The translations under genes were made by a program, and so were the position numbers. The notes below the pieces were generated by a model that did not search any database, was not told the origin of the DNA, and was given only the letters and a program-made list of their open reading frames with translations. From positions 23,813-87,812 of the forward strand of contig CAWKOH010000014.1 in assembly GCA_963851245.1 (NCBI GenBank): a DNA stretch of 64,000 nucleotides. Reading direction: 5' to 3'. Positions 19,401 through 30,207 of this stretch are shown piece after piece (position 1 is the first letter of the stretch; every line of letters starts with the position of its first letter). The stretch is from CAWKOH01 sp963851245 (GTDB lineage Bacteria > Actinomycetota > Acidimicrobiia > Acidimicrobiales > Palsa-688).

Positions 19401-21326
19401 AGAAAGTCGGTCACGAACGGGGGCAACGGTGTCGTTGGTGGAGCGAAGCTGGCGGTGATCTCGAAACAGATCCGGTCACCCAGACTGAAGGTGGCCTGAG
19501 CCGGGGATGGCTTGGCGTAGGTGTCGTCAGCGCAGTTCTGGTCGGTGACGTAAGGCTGGATCAGCTTGGTCACGGCTCCCGCCAGTGCTGGTCTGGGTCA
19601 CGCTGCTGGAGTCGGTGACCGTGGTCGGTGTGAGGTCGGGCGAGCCGGGAATGGGTGTCGAGGTTCCGACCACGCCGGCGGTGTTGGTGAAGGCGTCCCC
19701 GGTGGCTGTCGGGTCGCCCGCCAGCGGCCCGCCCGTGATAGGTCGTGCGCATGCGGGCCTGGAAGGTGATGGTGGCGTGCCGTTGCGGGCCACGTCGATC
19801 GGGTCGAACACCACCGTGAAGGTCCCGTCCGGGTTCTGGGTCACCGACTGGTAGGGGACCGACGGGGCGACCGTGCCCGGGTTGCAGTCAGGCGGCGCCC
19901 CGGCCACATAGTTCTGGGTCGTGCCCAGCGGGCAGATCCCGTTCGGGATGGTGTCGGTGACGGTGATGTCGCTGTTGTCGACGTATTCGCTCGAGGCGAT
20001 GTTCAAGGTGTAAGTGGCCAGCCCGCCGCCTGCGAAGTCGGTCGGGTAACCGATTTGATGATGCGCAGGTCGTTGACAGTCACCGTGTGGCTGGCCTGGA
20101 CGTCGACCGCCGGAGACGCTCCCGGTGACACCGGGCCGGTGTAAGTGCCGGACACGTCGACGTAAGTTGGTCAGCGAAGAGGCAGCCCCGTTCTGACGGG
20201 TGGTCTGGCCGGTGTTGTTGTCCAGGTTGGCGGCCTGACCCAGCGACCCCGGGCTGGGCGGGCCGCCCGGGAAGGTCAGGGTGTTCTCCCGCTGAGGGAT
20301 GCCCGCGGCGTAGCTGATGGTCAGCACCTGACCCGGTGCCAGCGAGCCCACATTCCAGGTCACCTCGGTGTAGACACCAGCCGGCAATCCCGGCGGTGCG
20401 CTCACCGTGTTCACGCTGGCCGGCGTGGGACAATCGGCCACCGGCGGTGTCGCCGCCAAGCTCGGTGCGCCCGGGTACTCGGGGCCGGTAGTGGTGTTGT
20501 CGACCCCCCCGCACTCCAGGAACTCCAACGACGCCGGCAGATAGTCGGTCACCACGGTGTCGTCAGTGGCACCGCCGTCACCGTTGGTGACAGTCAGCGT
20601 GTAGACCGTCGTGTGGTCGTGCACACCCCTGAGCAGCTTCGCCTCCGGGCTTGGTTCCGCCTTGGTGACCGCCAACGCAGAAACCATCGTCGAAGCCGAA
20701 CTGGGCGCCGAAGCGGTCACCGCCGGGTTAGATATCGGCGCCCCCGTAGAGTCGAACAGAGGGACTACCCGAGGGTCGGTGCTGCTGAAGCCCGTGGCCG
20801 TGTCAGTGAAGGTCGACTGCACCGGCCAGAGTGTCGGATCGGCGGTCACCTCGAAACTGATCGAGTTGCTGTCACCCGGCGGCAGGTCGAAATTGTCGGG
20901 CCAGATCAGCGTCTGCGCTCCGGTGACAGGGTCAGTAACCACCGTCGGATCCCCGATATCGGACGGCAACGTGGAACCCGCCACATAAGTCACGCCCGCT
21001 GGCAACACATCCCTGAAAGACACGTTGTACTGCTGAACCCCGCCCGCACCCGCCGCCGGGTTCGCCGCCGCCAACGTGTAACGCACCGGCGACCCGACCA
21101 GAGTGGTAGCCGGTCCCGACTTCGTAACACTTATCGGCGGCGGATCGGCTGCCGCCGCCGTGAGTGTGGCCGCCGCCCGCGTCCCCGAGTGAAATGCTCC
21201 AGGCGGCGCTGCTGCGGTGGTGGCGAAAGCCGGCGCCGCCACCATCGTCGAGAGCACCACCAACAAAGCGGCAAAGGTCGACCTGACCGCCGGGCCACTA
21301 ATCCGCCTAAGCCCCTCCATAACCAA
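12946..21326 (-). CDS. Giant DUF11-repeat cell-surface protein with LAXTG-type anchor (reading frame broken)
   Basis: Read across frames, this 8.4-kb stretch encodes one continuous protein of roughly 2,790 residues. It has a signal peptide, about 18 beta-sandwich modules of the DUF11/isopeptide-Ig-like type, and a C-terminal sorting signal. Each module carries an opening like ADLAITKQ, a core TLGVTNNGPS, the segment VTDPLPAGL-Y, and many also a C-W-C pair. The tail is LANTG, a hydrophobic helix and an RRR stretch, matching substrates of class E sortases (LAXTG). About a dozen frameshifts split the reading. Because the repeats continue in register on each side, consensus errors are more likely than decay, but a pseudogene cannot be excluded. 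Likely a surface fibre or adhesin. Confidence 0.8.
13082..14347 (-). CDS. DUF11 protein, internal fragment
   Basis: 421 residues containing two complete C-terminal-type modules (FSWTLVAHNDGPSDAAG and FHIQVHNAGPSTADQVVVTD) and the start of a third. Out-of-frame stretches lie near 14.03 kb and after 13.40 kb, where the true protein continues in the next fragment. Confidence 0.65.
   Translation of the reverse strand: MPPSPTPPPSTRPHPTPSGQPPAPASAVVPVEAQANLTLTKQPSDATPAAGTSFSWTLVAHNDGPSDAAGPLTITDTLPAYRDVPERGRPVGVQSGAGATCPDRSADRHLHPPERTTGRHRRAIPEMLVQLSADAPTGSQTNTATVTSTTPGNAGTGSGTITIQRSAKLSITKTHSGPGVVGQPIDFHIQVHNAGPSTADQVVVTDPLPAGLTYISATGTDWTCVAPSNRVTCQLAGTLAAGVDSPPITLTVHVGPAAYPRLVNVATVTSTDPAIPGQASASDPLTVDPTAGLALTKRHTTQFIVGEPRRLSAHRHQQRPHRHPGPNTDHRPPPGRSQLPQCQRHRMGVCPSRRKSDLHPHWGTRRRTVIDPDRHSKHPKRSRTQRHQHRHRHRPRKPTSIGLRYRPGLRLAIQPCVECSG
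14776..17079 (-). CDS. DUF11 protein, internal fragment
   Basis: 767 residues covering about five modules in frame (cores FTWQITLTNTGAGIAYAV, GSWTLNVSNQGPDTATG, ATYAIAVTNLGPSVSAG). It then passes out of frame near 15.39 kb, where the ADLAIKKQHVGTFVAG module breaks. The parallel minus-strand frame at 14769-15185 continues the protein (ADLAITKQSTGTAIAGD). Confidence 0.65.
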   Translation of the reverse strand: MTPLCSQARPSSTRSPPPTLTPPQPARRTTSPSPTTSRPGWSSTPPRSPTGASLIGADPTTGAGGTLTWTIPGPIDPGASVLLTYSARLAPSAGLTTAPQVNRADITGYASLPSGGRQYPATPTADAPVNPIFPFVQAAKSTPQGTIAYIGEPFTWQITLTNTGAGIAYAVGAADILPPNWSYDNNSAMVSVNGGPASQIDPIVSFSGSNLVWSDLANLGPGGSLTITYTATPTEDVAISPGVGLSIPQTNTAAPFAQDRTGATGNQTGSYSGPAASALARIASADMVLTKQVGTQPIAGESGSWTLNVSNQGPDTATGPFTVTDGFNNPLPAGVTHVTASGSGWTCTTDIPLTCTRTNQTDTLAAGAAFPPITVSYNVASDVPQGTIFSNSATVEARTFDPNLDNNTGQASTTVNTQADLEMAKSLTSPQMIAGDPATYAIAVTNLGPSVSAGPFTITDTLPATSTFVSAAGADWECDPTPPGTVGATLTCTYSPNLAVGSVTAQLVVTVGIPSSQTAPVVNTATITSTTTPDPNPANNTASVTTTPATSADLAIKKQHVGTFVAGNRRPVHPGSPKLRPLRRRRPHHRRHPPDRSHLRKRHRSRLDLLGRGTAGHMHRQGAVPRRHEHHHDAHRPFGPQPRHQHAHREHSRGLQHHARPRPGQQQLDGHDHYQWQRRPGHHQTEHRDRHRRRPVPIHARRDQQRPIRHSRSGHRYRPPTPRPHLRLGGYPANEWTCAYDSANRLVTCTLPADWPPAQPRRTSPST
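17079..19235 (-). CDS. DUF11 protein, internal fragment
   Basis: 718 residues without a genuine start. It contains about four modules (cores VVVFRVDVANPP, VTYTVYADIPAHATVYSG, VTYTLTASNAASASV, VTYTVTATLNANVSYFN). Frame breaks near 18.75 and 18.45 kb replace module sequence by Arg/Pro-rich out-of-frame translation. This part is longer-looped than the C-terminal repeats. Confidence 0.65.
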   Translation of the reverse strand: MFQVRFSAIVTSAPSGDRAECRPPTTPSCRPRTAPAPSPRCGTERHFTINPAPPVSVLKGVDSVNGLPAGGNPPNVDHVQVQEGDVVVFRVDVANPPTSTSAVQSVQTWDALAPGITCADVSAISAGGVCTDPGDPGQPSFAQAATLSAIVWNRPASEVIRSRRLGHLHLRGHHPARNQRRHRPGRHRLGSLLRYREQHPGQVTPFFRRTTWTPPSQLPTRTPRPPATTRTSSLLRWRSANMWPRPSTNRATWAARFRRAPPSTQATIGEQVTYTVYADIPAHATVYSGVLTDPMPTGLTLLSASAGYSPSAGVVPPTQPLPPGVTFNSSTATLTLPAVLDNTSAVPLRFAVTIVARVTTAAANVAGVTRTNTATFTAGAAPSGLAPQPSTGSAQVAIVEPSPSLTKSASPSNVVGGQTVTYTLTASNAASASVLHEAWVVDCLPAGLTFDAYGTPTQGSTVTPTPGAGAPCAAGTTQVEWNVGDVNPGALQSLTYTATVTPAATGKQTFTNNATLTGDSLPGTRTGPTDPGPAGGRLYTKTASRMITVLGANLIKTASPTAATIGQTVTYTVTATLNANVSYFNLTGIDTLPAGLNSASVSLVSVSCVNLDGTTCTLPVPTPLTPVASGSGTKIGLFFGNVTGTTQNRIVTVVYSAQVADVAAAKAGATLTNSAHIAWDNTALPPPTSAGATFDQTSLECQRPDHGHRAQHVDHQVR
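19527..21326 (-). CDS. DUF11 protein, N-terminal fragment with signal peptide
   Basis: 599 residues. The first 45 form a signal peptide (STFAALLVVLSTMVAAPAFA), followed by three DUF11-like modules beginning ISVTKSGPATTLVG, ALAVTKAEPSPEAK and a third after a frame break near 20.1 kb. The correct frame resumes with FAGGGLATYTLNIASSEYVD. The C-terminal part after about 19.6 kb is again out of frame. Confidence 0.75.
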   Translation of the reverse strand: MVMEGLRRISGPAVRSTFAALLVVLSTMVAAPAFATTAAAPPGAFHSGTRAAATLTAAAADPPPISVTKSGPATTLVGSPVRYTLAAANPAAGAGGVQQYNVSFRDVLPAGVTYVAGSTLPSDIGDPTVVTDPVTGAQTLIWPDNFDLPPGDSNSISFEVTADPTLWPVQSTFTDTATGFSSTDPRVVPLFDSTGAPISNPAVTASAPSSASTMVSALAVTKAEPSPEAKLLRGVHDHTTVYTLTVTNGDGGATDDTVVTDYLPASLEFLECGGVDNTTTGPEYPGAPSLAATPPVADCPTPASVNTVSAPPGLPAGVYTEVTWNVGSLAPGQVLTISYAAGIPQRENTLTFPGGPPSPGSLGQAANLDNNTGQTTRQNGAASSLTNLRRRVRHLHRPGVTGSVSGGRRPGQPHGDCQRPAHHQIGYPTDFAGGGLATYTLNIASSEYVDNSDITVTDTIPNGICPLGTTQNYVAGAPPDCNPGTVAPSVPYQSVTQNPDGTFTVVFDPIDVARNGTPPSPSRPACARPITGGPLAGDPTATGDAFTNTAGVVGTSTPIPGSPDLTPTTVTDSSSVTQTSTGGSRDQADPALRHRPELR

Positions 21327-21388
21327 ACCTCACTCCCCAACAGTTGTTGGACTGCGTGCCCCGCCCGCCGCTCGTGGTGCGCCCGGTA

Positions 21389-21547
21389 CTAGCCACTCCG
21401 CGGTCCTTTGGCCACCCAGTCGCCCAACGTACCATCGAGGATCCCCGGATCCCTGGCCAATAGTGCGATCGGCCTATCCGTCTCTTCGACGATCCGGACC
21501 GCTCCTTCTCGGAACTCCGGATCGACCTTTCGTCGTCTCTCTGGCAT
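21389..21547 (-). pseudogene. IS3-family transposase OrfA remnant
   Basis: A 52-codon minus-strand frame from an ATG at 21545-21547, with a good Shine-Dalgarno sequence (AGAGGAG) upstream, reads MPERRRKVDPEFREGAVRIV followed by an IALLARDPGI-GTLGDWV helix-turn-helix. This is the N-terminal half of IS3-type OrfA (HTH_Tnp_1). It stops at a TAG soon after the HTH. No OrfB, catalytic DDE domain or terminal inverted repeats were found. It marks past insertion-sequence activity between the DUF11 gene and the PIN-like gene. Confidence 0.75.
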
Positions 21548-21594
21548 CGCTACTCCTCTTTACGCGATGCCTCCACGGAATGGGCGCGAGGTCT

Positions 21595-22099
21595 TCATGA
21601 CCCTATCGCGCAATTGCCAGGGTCTGACTTTGCATCGCCCGTACGCTGTGCCGTGGCGCCGGGCGGGCGCTGAGACAAGAGCTCATAGTCGACCCCAGTA
21701 TCCTCAGCGGCGGCACGCGGAGCGGGCGCCTCGGTCGTGAGGAGGAGACGAGCCGGGACACCAGGGCCACCGCCAGCGCCTCGGCCCCGAGCCAGCTGGG
21801 CTGCCTCCGCGCCCGTAAGGTGAACATCACGGGCACCACCACACGGGATGGAGCAACCCGATGCTCGCGGGAAGGTTCGCTAACGCAGCACGTACGTGTC
21901 CCGCCGTAGTCTCACCGGGAAGCTCTAAGCAGCCGGAGAGCGCGCCGGGATCCGAGCCGGCAAATGCGGCCCGGCCTAGCCGGTAATACCAGGCGCTGGT
22001 CGTGAACACCCCGCCGCGGCTCGCCTCGGACCCGACGGCGGTGGGGGCGTTCCCGGCCAGTACATCCAGCAAGAGACGGTCGTCGATGACGACAGCCAG
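21595..22099 (-). CDS. PIN-like toxin-type protein, frameshifted
   Basis: Reading across two single-base breaks (near 21835 and 21745) gives about 165 residues beginning AVVIDDRLLLDVLAGNAP, then GGVFTTSAWYYRLGRAA, LPASIGLLHP, PSWLGAEALAVALV and finally ARLLLTTEAP followed by GVDYELLSQ. An early buried Asp in a VVIDDRLLLD strand and a late LLTTEA strand resemble the edges of PIN-domain ribonucleases such as VapC. The start is uncertain (CTG at 22099). The family assignment is by pattern only. The upstream small gene would be its antitoxin. Confidence 0.5.
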
Positions 22100-22108
22100 G
22101 CAGCCGGG

Positions 22109-22333
22109 CTACTGGTTGGCCAGGTCGGGCTCCTCGGCCGCGATCCGGCCGATGGCAGCGTCGTAGCCGCCGTCTCGAAGCCACTCACCGATGACCGTGG
22201 CCGCCTCAGTCGGGATGGTCGACTCGAGCGGCAGGAAGGTCCCCCTGGGCAGCTCCCCGCTGTCCTCGGCACGCTCACGCGCGGCCTGGACCACCGCCGC
22301 CAGGCCGGGTTCAAGGTGGAGCCCGGTAGCCAC
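22109..22333 (-). CDS. Small antitoxin-like protein upstream of the PIN-like gene
   Basis: About 74 residues from a GTG at 22331-22333: VATGLHLEPGLAAVVQAARE, a helical middle, LESTIPTEAATVIGEWLRDGG and the acidic end AAEEPDLANQ. The helical, acidic C-terminal half and its position 10 nt ahead of the PIN-like frame fit an antitoxin, but no DNA-binding fold could be identified. The frame stays open further upstream, so a longer product from 22516 is possible. Confidence 0.45.
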   Translation of the reverse strand: MATGLHLEPGLAAVVQAARERAEDSGELPRGTFLPLESTIPTEAATVIGEWLRDGGYDAAIGRIAAEEPDLANQ

Positions 22334-22541
22334 AGCTCGATCGTGTCCGACTATCCCGGTTTGGTCGGTACCCGCGGCCCGCGGGTGACGCAACCCGAAT
22401 CGACGCCGCCTGGGTCTAAGCCGTGTGGGCCAGCTCCGGGAAACGTTCCTCCCAGGTGCTGCGGACCCGCCGGGGGAGCCACAGCCGCCGCCACACTTCG
22501 GCCAGGCCGTGGCCATTTACTAGCAAAAGTGCAGTTCACCC

Positions 22542-22628
<87 letters not shown>

Positions 22629-22752
22629 GAGTGGATCCGCGAGCATACCTGAGTTGTTCCCAGGGGGGCCTGGCCCCGCCCGGGAGGGATTACGCGGCCA
22701 CTGCCGGGTGCCGCCGACGCTTACCCGGCGACGAGTACGCTCATGGAACACC

Positions 22753-23451
22753 ATGGGACTCCAGCAGTTCGAGCGGCGCCTCGAGCGCATGGTCGAGGGC
22801 GTGTTCGCCCGGGCCTTCCGCGGGCGGTTTGCAGCCCGTCGAGATCGGCCGGCGGCTCACCCGCGAGATGGACCTGCGCCGCACCATGGCGCCCCGGGGC
22901 ACCCTGACCCCCAACCAGTTCGAGGTGCTGCTCATCTCAGAGCGACCGGGCCCGGTTCGCCCCTATCGAGGACGAGCTGGTCGACGAACTGGTCACTGTG
23001 GCCGAAGACCACGCCGACATCGAGCGGTACATGTTCCTCGGACCCGTGACGGTGCATATGAAGACCGACGAGGAGCTGACTCGCCGGGATGGTTCTCGTC
23101 TCGGGTGAGATCGTCCGAGCCGAGTGAACCGCCCAGGGCCCGTCTGCTGCTTCCGGATGGGACGCACGCGCGAGCTGGGCACCCGGGCCCTCACGATCGG
23201 GCGCCTCCCGGACTGTGGCCTGGTCCTGGCCGACCCGAACGTGAGCCGCTATCACGCCGAGGTGCGCCCGGCTTCGGGGAGCGCGGCGGCCGGCGCCAAC
23301 GGCCCGGCTGGCCGCGATTACGAGGTTTCGGACATGGGAAGCACCAACGGCACGAAAGTCAACGGCATACCTCTGACCGCCGCACAGCGTCCTCCACGAG
23401 GGCGACCAGATCACCCTGGGGGCCACCACGATCCGGTTCGGGCGGGGATAG
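22753..23451 (+). CDS. fhaA: FhaA: DUF3662 plus FHA phosphopeptide-binding protein (frameshifted)
   Basis: About 230 residues when read across four breaks (near 22825, 22935, 23085-23160 and 23385). The N-terminus MGLQQFERRLERMVEGVFAR and EIGRRLTREMD belong to the DUF3662 domain. The C-terminus is an FHA domain (TIGRLPDCGLVLADPNVSRYH and DMGSTNGTKVNG, with the phosphothreonine-binding GR, SRxH and NG residues). In mycobacteria FhaA binds kinase-phosphorylated partners, including MviN, and controls peptidoglycan precursor supply. It is the first gene of the growth/phosphorylation cluster, shorter than mycobacterial FhaA because the long Pro/Gln linker is nearly absent. Confidence 0.85.
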
Positions 23452-23468
23452 AGGGCCACCACCGGCCA

Positions 23469-23965
23469 GTGCCCGATCCGGTTCTCACTCTCCTCAAGTA
23501 CGTCTTCCTCGCCGTGCTGTACCTCTTCTTCCTCAGGGTCCTGCGCGCCGTGTGGGTAGAGCTGCGCGAGCCCAAGCCCGCTCCCCTCAGCCCGGCACCG
23601 CCGGGCCCGGTGGGAGCGGTTCCGGTTGCCACTGCGGTTCCCGTTTCGCGGCCGCCAAGTGGAAGGATCGGCCCGGAGCGGCTGGTCGTGGTCTCCCCGA
23701 CGGAACAGAAGGGGGTCGAGTTCCCCCTGGCTGACGAGGTAACCGTCGGCCGGGCGGGCGGTTGCGGGGTCCTGTTGGGCGCCGACACCTTCGTCTCCCA
23801 GATCCATGCCCGGCGTTTTCCGGCGCGATGGGGACATCTTTCGTCGAGGACCTGGGGTCGACCAACGGCACCTACCTCAACAAGAAGAAGGTCACCGCTC
23901 CGGTCGTCATCCGCAAGGGCGACCAGGTCCAGTTCGGCCGGACCACGATGGAAGTACGCAGATGA
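23469..23965 (+). CDS. fhaB: FhaB/FipA-type membrane-anchored FHA protein (frameshifted)
   Basis: About 165 residues from a GTG at 23469. An N-terminal membrane helix (LLKYVFLAVLYLFFLRVLRA), a Pro/Ala linker and an FHA domain (VTVGRAGGCGVLLGADTFVS, then DLGSTNGTYLNKKKV) are visible. One frame break near 23815 interrupts the SQIHAR segment. Its homologue in mycobacteria helps division under stress by binding phosphorylated FtsZ. The ATG of pstP overlaps its TGA by 4 nt. Confidence 0.85.
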
Positions 23966-25217
23966 TCGAGCTGCGGGCCGGCTCCGATACCGACGTCGGC
24001 CTGGTCAGGAGCAACAACCAGGACCGGCTGCTCATGGCCGATCCTCTCTACGCGGTCGCCGACGGCATGGGGGGCGCCGCAGCCGGCGAGGTGGCCTCGG
24101 CCACCGCGGTCAACACCCTCCGGGACGTGTTCGAGCCGATCAGCGCGCCCACTGCGGACGATTTGGTGCGCAGCCGCCGAAACGGCCAACCGGGCCGTCT
24201 GGGAGCTGGCCGAAGCCAACCCCGAGATGCGAGGCATGGGCACCACGCTGGTAGCCCTCGCCCTGGTCCAGGAGAGCCACCTGGCCATCATCAACATCGG
24301 CGATTCCCGGGCTTACGCCCTCCATCAAGGCGAGCTACGCCAGGTGACCGACGGATCACAACCTGGTGGCCGAGCTGGTGGCCCAGGGGCGCCTGTCGGA
24401 GGAGGAGGCCGAGTTCCACCCCAGGCGCAACATCATGACCCGGGCCCTCGGAGTCGACCCCGACGTGCCCGTCGACCTCTTCTTGGAGGACGCCCGACCG
24501 GGCGACCGCTTCCTGCTCTGCAGCGACGGACTGCCACGCGAGGTGAAGGATGACCACATCGCGTCGATCCTTCGCCGCCTGAGCGACCCGAACGAAGCAG
24601 CCAAGGAACTCGTAGACGAGGCCAAAAGGCGCGGTGGCAACGACAACATCACGGTCGTGATCATCGACGTGGTTGACGCTTCGCAAAATGACCCGCCCGT
24701 GGATGCCACGACGGTGGTACCGGTCGCACCGGTCGAGGCCCCAGAGCCGAGTCCCAAGCCCCGTCGCTCGTCCCGCCGGGCAAAACGGCGGAACGACAAA
24801 GCGGACTCGGACCGCCCTAAAGCCCGGATCATCACGGTGCGGGTGGTGGCCTTCATCGTGCTGCTGCTGCTCGTGATCGGCGGAGCGGCCGTTGCTATTG
24901 CCTGGTACGCCCGGTCCGGATACTTCGTGGGGTTGCAGGGGCAGAACATCACCATCTTCAAAGGCCGCCCTGGCGGTGTGCTCTGGTGGAAGCCGACCGT
25001 GGCCCGGACCACGCCCACCTTGATCAACGACATCGAGAGCCGCCATATCCCCGACCTCCAGGCGGGGGTCGAGGAGCCGTCGCTCGGGGCCGCCGCCGAT
25101 TACGTGTCGTCGTTGGTGAACGAGAAGAAGCAAGCCGAATCCGCCGCCGCGCCTCCCGCCTCACCTACCGCCACCACTACGGTGCCGGCCCAGAAGTCCG
25201 TGCCGCCGACTACATGA
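23962..25217 (+). CDS. pstP: PstP-type PP2C Ser/Thr protein phosphatase (frameshifted)
   Basis: About 417 residues across two single-base insertions (near 24168 and 24355). PP2C metal and catalytic motifs are present: DVGLVRSNNQDR, DGMGGAAAGEVAS, GTTLVALAL, NIGDSRAYAL, LLCSDGL and GGNDNITVVIID. A basic, Pro-rich juxtamembrane linker leads to one helix (VVAFIVLLLLVIGGAAVAIA) and a small outside domain. It dephosphorylates the cluster's kinase and its targets. It sits between fhaB and rodA with 4-nt overlaps on both sides. Confidence 0.9.
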
Positions 25218-26541
25218 CCCGCGCCCCGGCTCGTCGGCGGACCGAGCTCGGCCTGATCTCCTGGTCGTCGTCCTCACCGGGGGCCTGTACGCCCTGGCCG
25301 GGCTGGGCAAAGCCGGGAACCTGCCGGCCAACATGGGCCCGTTCCTCGCCATCATCTTCGCTCTGCTCCTGGTCGCCCACCTGGCCATGCGCCGGCTGGC
25401 CCCCAACGCCGACCCCATCCTGTTGCCGACCGCCGGGCTGCTCAACGGGATCGGCTACGTATTCATCGCCCGGCTGTCGACCCACGAGGCCCGCCTGCAG
25501 GCGGTATGGACCGCGGCCGGGATCGGAGCGTTCGTCGCCACCCTGGCCGTGGTGCGGCGGGCCCGCGACCTCGAGCGCTACCGCTACACCTTCGCCTTCC
25601 TCGGCATCGGCCTGCTGCTGCTACCGCTGCTGCCCGGCATCGGGCGAGAACATCAACGGGGCCCGGCTGTGGATCCACGTCGGCTCGTTCAACTTCCAGC
25701 CCGGCGAGATCGCCAAGCTGGCCCTGGCCGTCTTCTTCGCCTCGGTCATGGTCGAGCGGGCCGATCTGCTCAGCCAGGCCACCCGCCGGGTCGGCCGGTT
25801 CCTCGTCCTCGATCCCCGGTACCTGGCCCCCATCCTCGTGGCCTGGGGCCTGTCGCTGATCATCTTCCTGGCCGAGAACGACCTCGGGTCGTCGTTCCTC
25901 TTCTTCGCCCTGTTCATCGGCATGCTGTGGGTGGCGACCGGGCGGGCCTATTACCTCGGCCTGGGCGCCGCGCTGTTCGCCATCGGGTCGTTCTTCGCCC
26001 TGAAGGTCATCGGGCACGCCCACTCCCGGGTCCAGTCCTGGCTCGACCCGTGGGCCCATCCCTCCACCACCGGATACCAGATCATCCAGGGCTGGTTCGC
26101 CATCGCCGCGGGCGGACTCTTCGGGCAGGGCCCGGGCCAGAGCAACGCCAGCAACATTCCCGAGGCGTCCACCGACCTCATCTTCGCGGTGATCGCCGAC
26201 GAGCTGGGCCTGGTCGGCGCCGCCGCCATGCTGTTCGGCTACATCCTGATGGTGGGCTCGGCCTGCGCATCGCCATGCGCTGCGAGCGGCCGTTCGAGAA
26301 GCTGCTCGCGACCGGGCTGTCGCTGATCCTCGGGGTACAGACGTTCGTCATCGTCGGCGGCGTCACCCGGTTCATCCCGCTCACCGGGCATCACCCTGCC
26401 GTTCGTCTCCTACGGCGGGTCGTCGCTGATCGCCAACTACATCCTGCTCGCTCTGCTGCTGCGCATCTCCCACGACACCGAGACGCCCGACCGCCGGCCG
26501 ATCAGCGCTCCGACGTGGCCCTGCGGAGTGTGGCGGCGTGA
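25214..26541 (+). CDS. rodA: RodA/FtsW-family SEDS peptidoglycan polymerase (frameshifted)
   Basis: About 440 residues with some twelve membrane helices, read across four breaks (near 25260, 25640, 26262 and 26385). SEDS signatures are visible: GARLWIHVGSFNFQPGEIAK (the family's W-x-GxxxxQPxE motif), FLAENDLGSSF with the catalytic Asp, STDLIFAVIADELGLVGAAA and LPFVSYGGSSLIANYILLAL. Paired with the following class B PBP it would polymerise glycan strands for elongation. The start ATG overlaps pstP, and the TGA overlaps the pbpA GTG. Confidence 0.9.
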
Positions 26542-28045
26542 ACCGGCAGATCCGCCTCCTGGGCATCGGCCTGATCGTGCTGTTCGTCGCCCTGTTCGTC
26601 CAGCTCAACTGGACTGCAGGTGGTGCAGGGCCAAGGCCCTCAACGCCAACCCGCTGAACGCCGCGCGGTGGTCAAGGAGTACACCGCCAAGCGGGGCGAC
26701 ATCGTCTCGGCCGACGGCGTCACGCTGGCCACCTCGGTGCCGACCAACGACCAGCTCAAGTACCTGCGCAAGTACCCGACCGGGTTCTCTGTTCGCCCAG
26801 ATCACCGGGTACTTCTCTTTCATCTACGGCTCGGACGGCGCCGAGCGCACCTACGACAAGGTGCTCACCGGAAGCAAGAGCCCCTTCCAACTGCCGACCA
26901 GCCTGAGCGGGCTCCGCAACCTGCTGACGAACAGCAATCAGAGCCAGTCGATCACCCTCACCGCTCTGGACAAGCTCCAGGTCGTGGCCAGAGATCAGCT
27001 GGCCGGCCGAACTGGTTCGGTAGTGGCCCTGGACCCCCGCAACGGGGCCATCCTGGCCATGTACTCCAACCCGACGTTCGACCCGAACGCCATTGTCCAG
27101 CCACAACCTGTCCGCCGGTCGAGGCCAACTACAAGGCCCTGACCCAGACGCCAGGCGGGGTCCTGGACCCCCCCGCCTACCGGCAGACGCTGTTCCCGGG
27201 CTCGACGTTCAAGATCGTCACCTCGTCCGCGGTCTACGACCACAACCCGGCTCTGGCCACCAAGATCTACCCCACCCTCTCGGCCCTGCCGCTGCCGCAG
27301 ACCACCAACGAGCTGCACAACTTCGGCGGCGAGGTATGCGGGGGTCAGCTGCCCCAGCTGTTCACGGTGTCCTGCGACACCGGCTTCGGCCAGATCGGCC
27401 TCGACCTCGGAGGCGGTTGCGCTCAGCCTGGAAGCCAACGCGTTCGGCTTCAATCAGGTCCCACCGATCGACCTGCCCTTCGCCGCCAAGTCGTTCTTCC
27501 CGCCGGCGGCCAGCTTCGTCCTGGACCAGCCTGGCCTGGCCTACTCGGCCATCGGGCAGCAGGACGTGCAGGCCACGCCGCTGCAGATGGCCCTGGTGGC
27601 GGCCGCTATCGCCGACGGCGGCCTGATGATGACCCCCCACATGCTCGGCCATGTGACCAACTCGCAGAACCAGGTGGTGAGCACCTACCAGTCCAAGGTC
27701 GTGGATAGCAGGCCACCTCAGCGGCCACCGCGGCCCAAGTGACCCAGCTCATGCTGTCGGTCGTCAACTCCCCGGACGGCACCGGGCACGATGGCCCGGA
27801 TCCCCGGCGTGCAGGTGGCCGGCAAGACCGGCACAGCCCAGACCGGAACCGGAAAGATCGACGCCTGGTTCGTCGCCTTCGCCCCGGCCGACAATCCCAC
27901 CATCGCCGTGGCGGTGGTGCTACCCAATCAGCCGTCGCAGAACGAGTACCAGGGCGGCACTCTCGCCGCCCCGATCGCCAAAGCGATGATCGAGGCCTAC
28001 CTGTCCGGCTCTGCTGCACCCGCCCAATCATCCGGCGCCCCCTAG
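26538..28045 (+). CDS. pbpA: PbpA-type class B penicillin-binding protein (frameshifted)
   Basis: About 500 residues across several breaks (near 26615-26670, 26790, 27105, 27420, 27710 and 27785). One N-terminal helix (LLGIGLIVLFVALFVQL) is followed by the dimerisation region (AKRGDIVSADGVTLATSVP) and the transpeptidase. The transpeptidase carries SxxK in PGSTFKIVTS, the SCDTGF motif and KTGTAQTGTGKIDAWFVAF. It is the cross-linking partner of the upstream SEDS protein. The GTG start at 26538 overlaps rodA (GTGA). Pseudogenisation is unlikely because all three active-site motifs are intact. Confidence 0.9.
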
Positions 28046-28058
28046 GCTGGAGGCTCGA

Positions 28059-30207
<2,149 letters not shown>

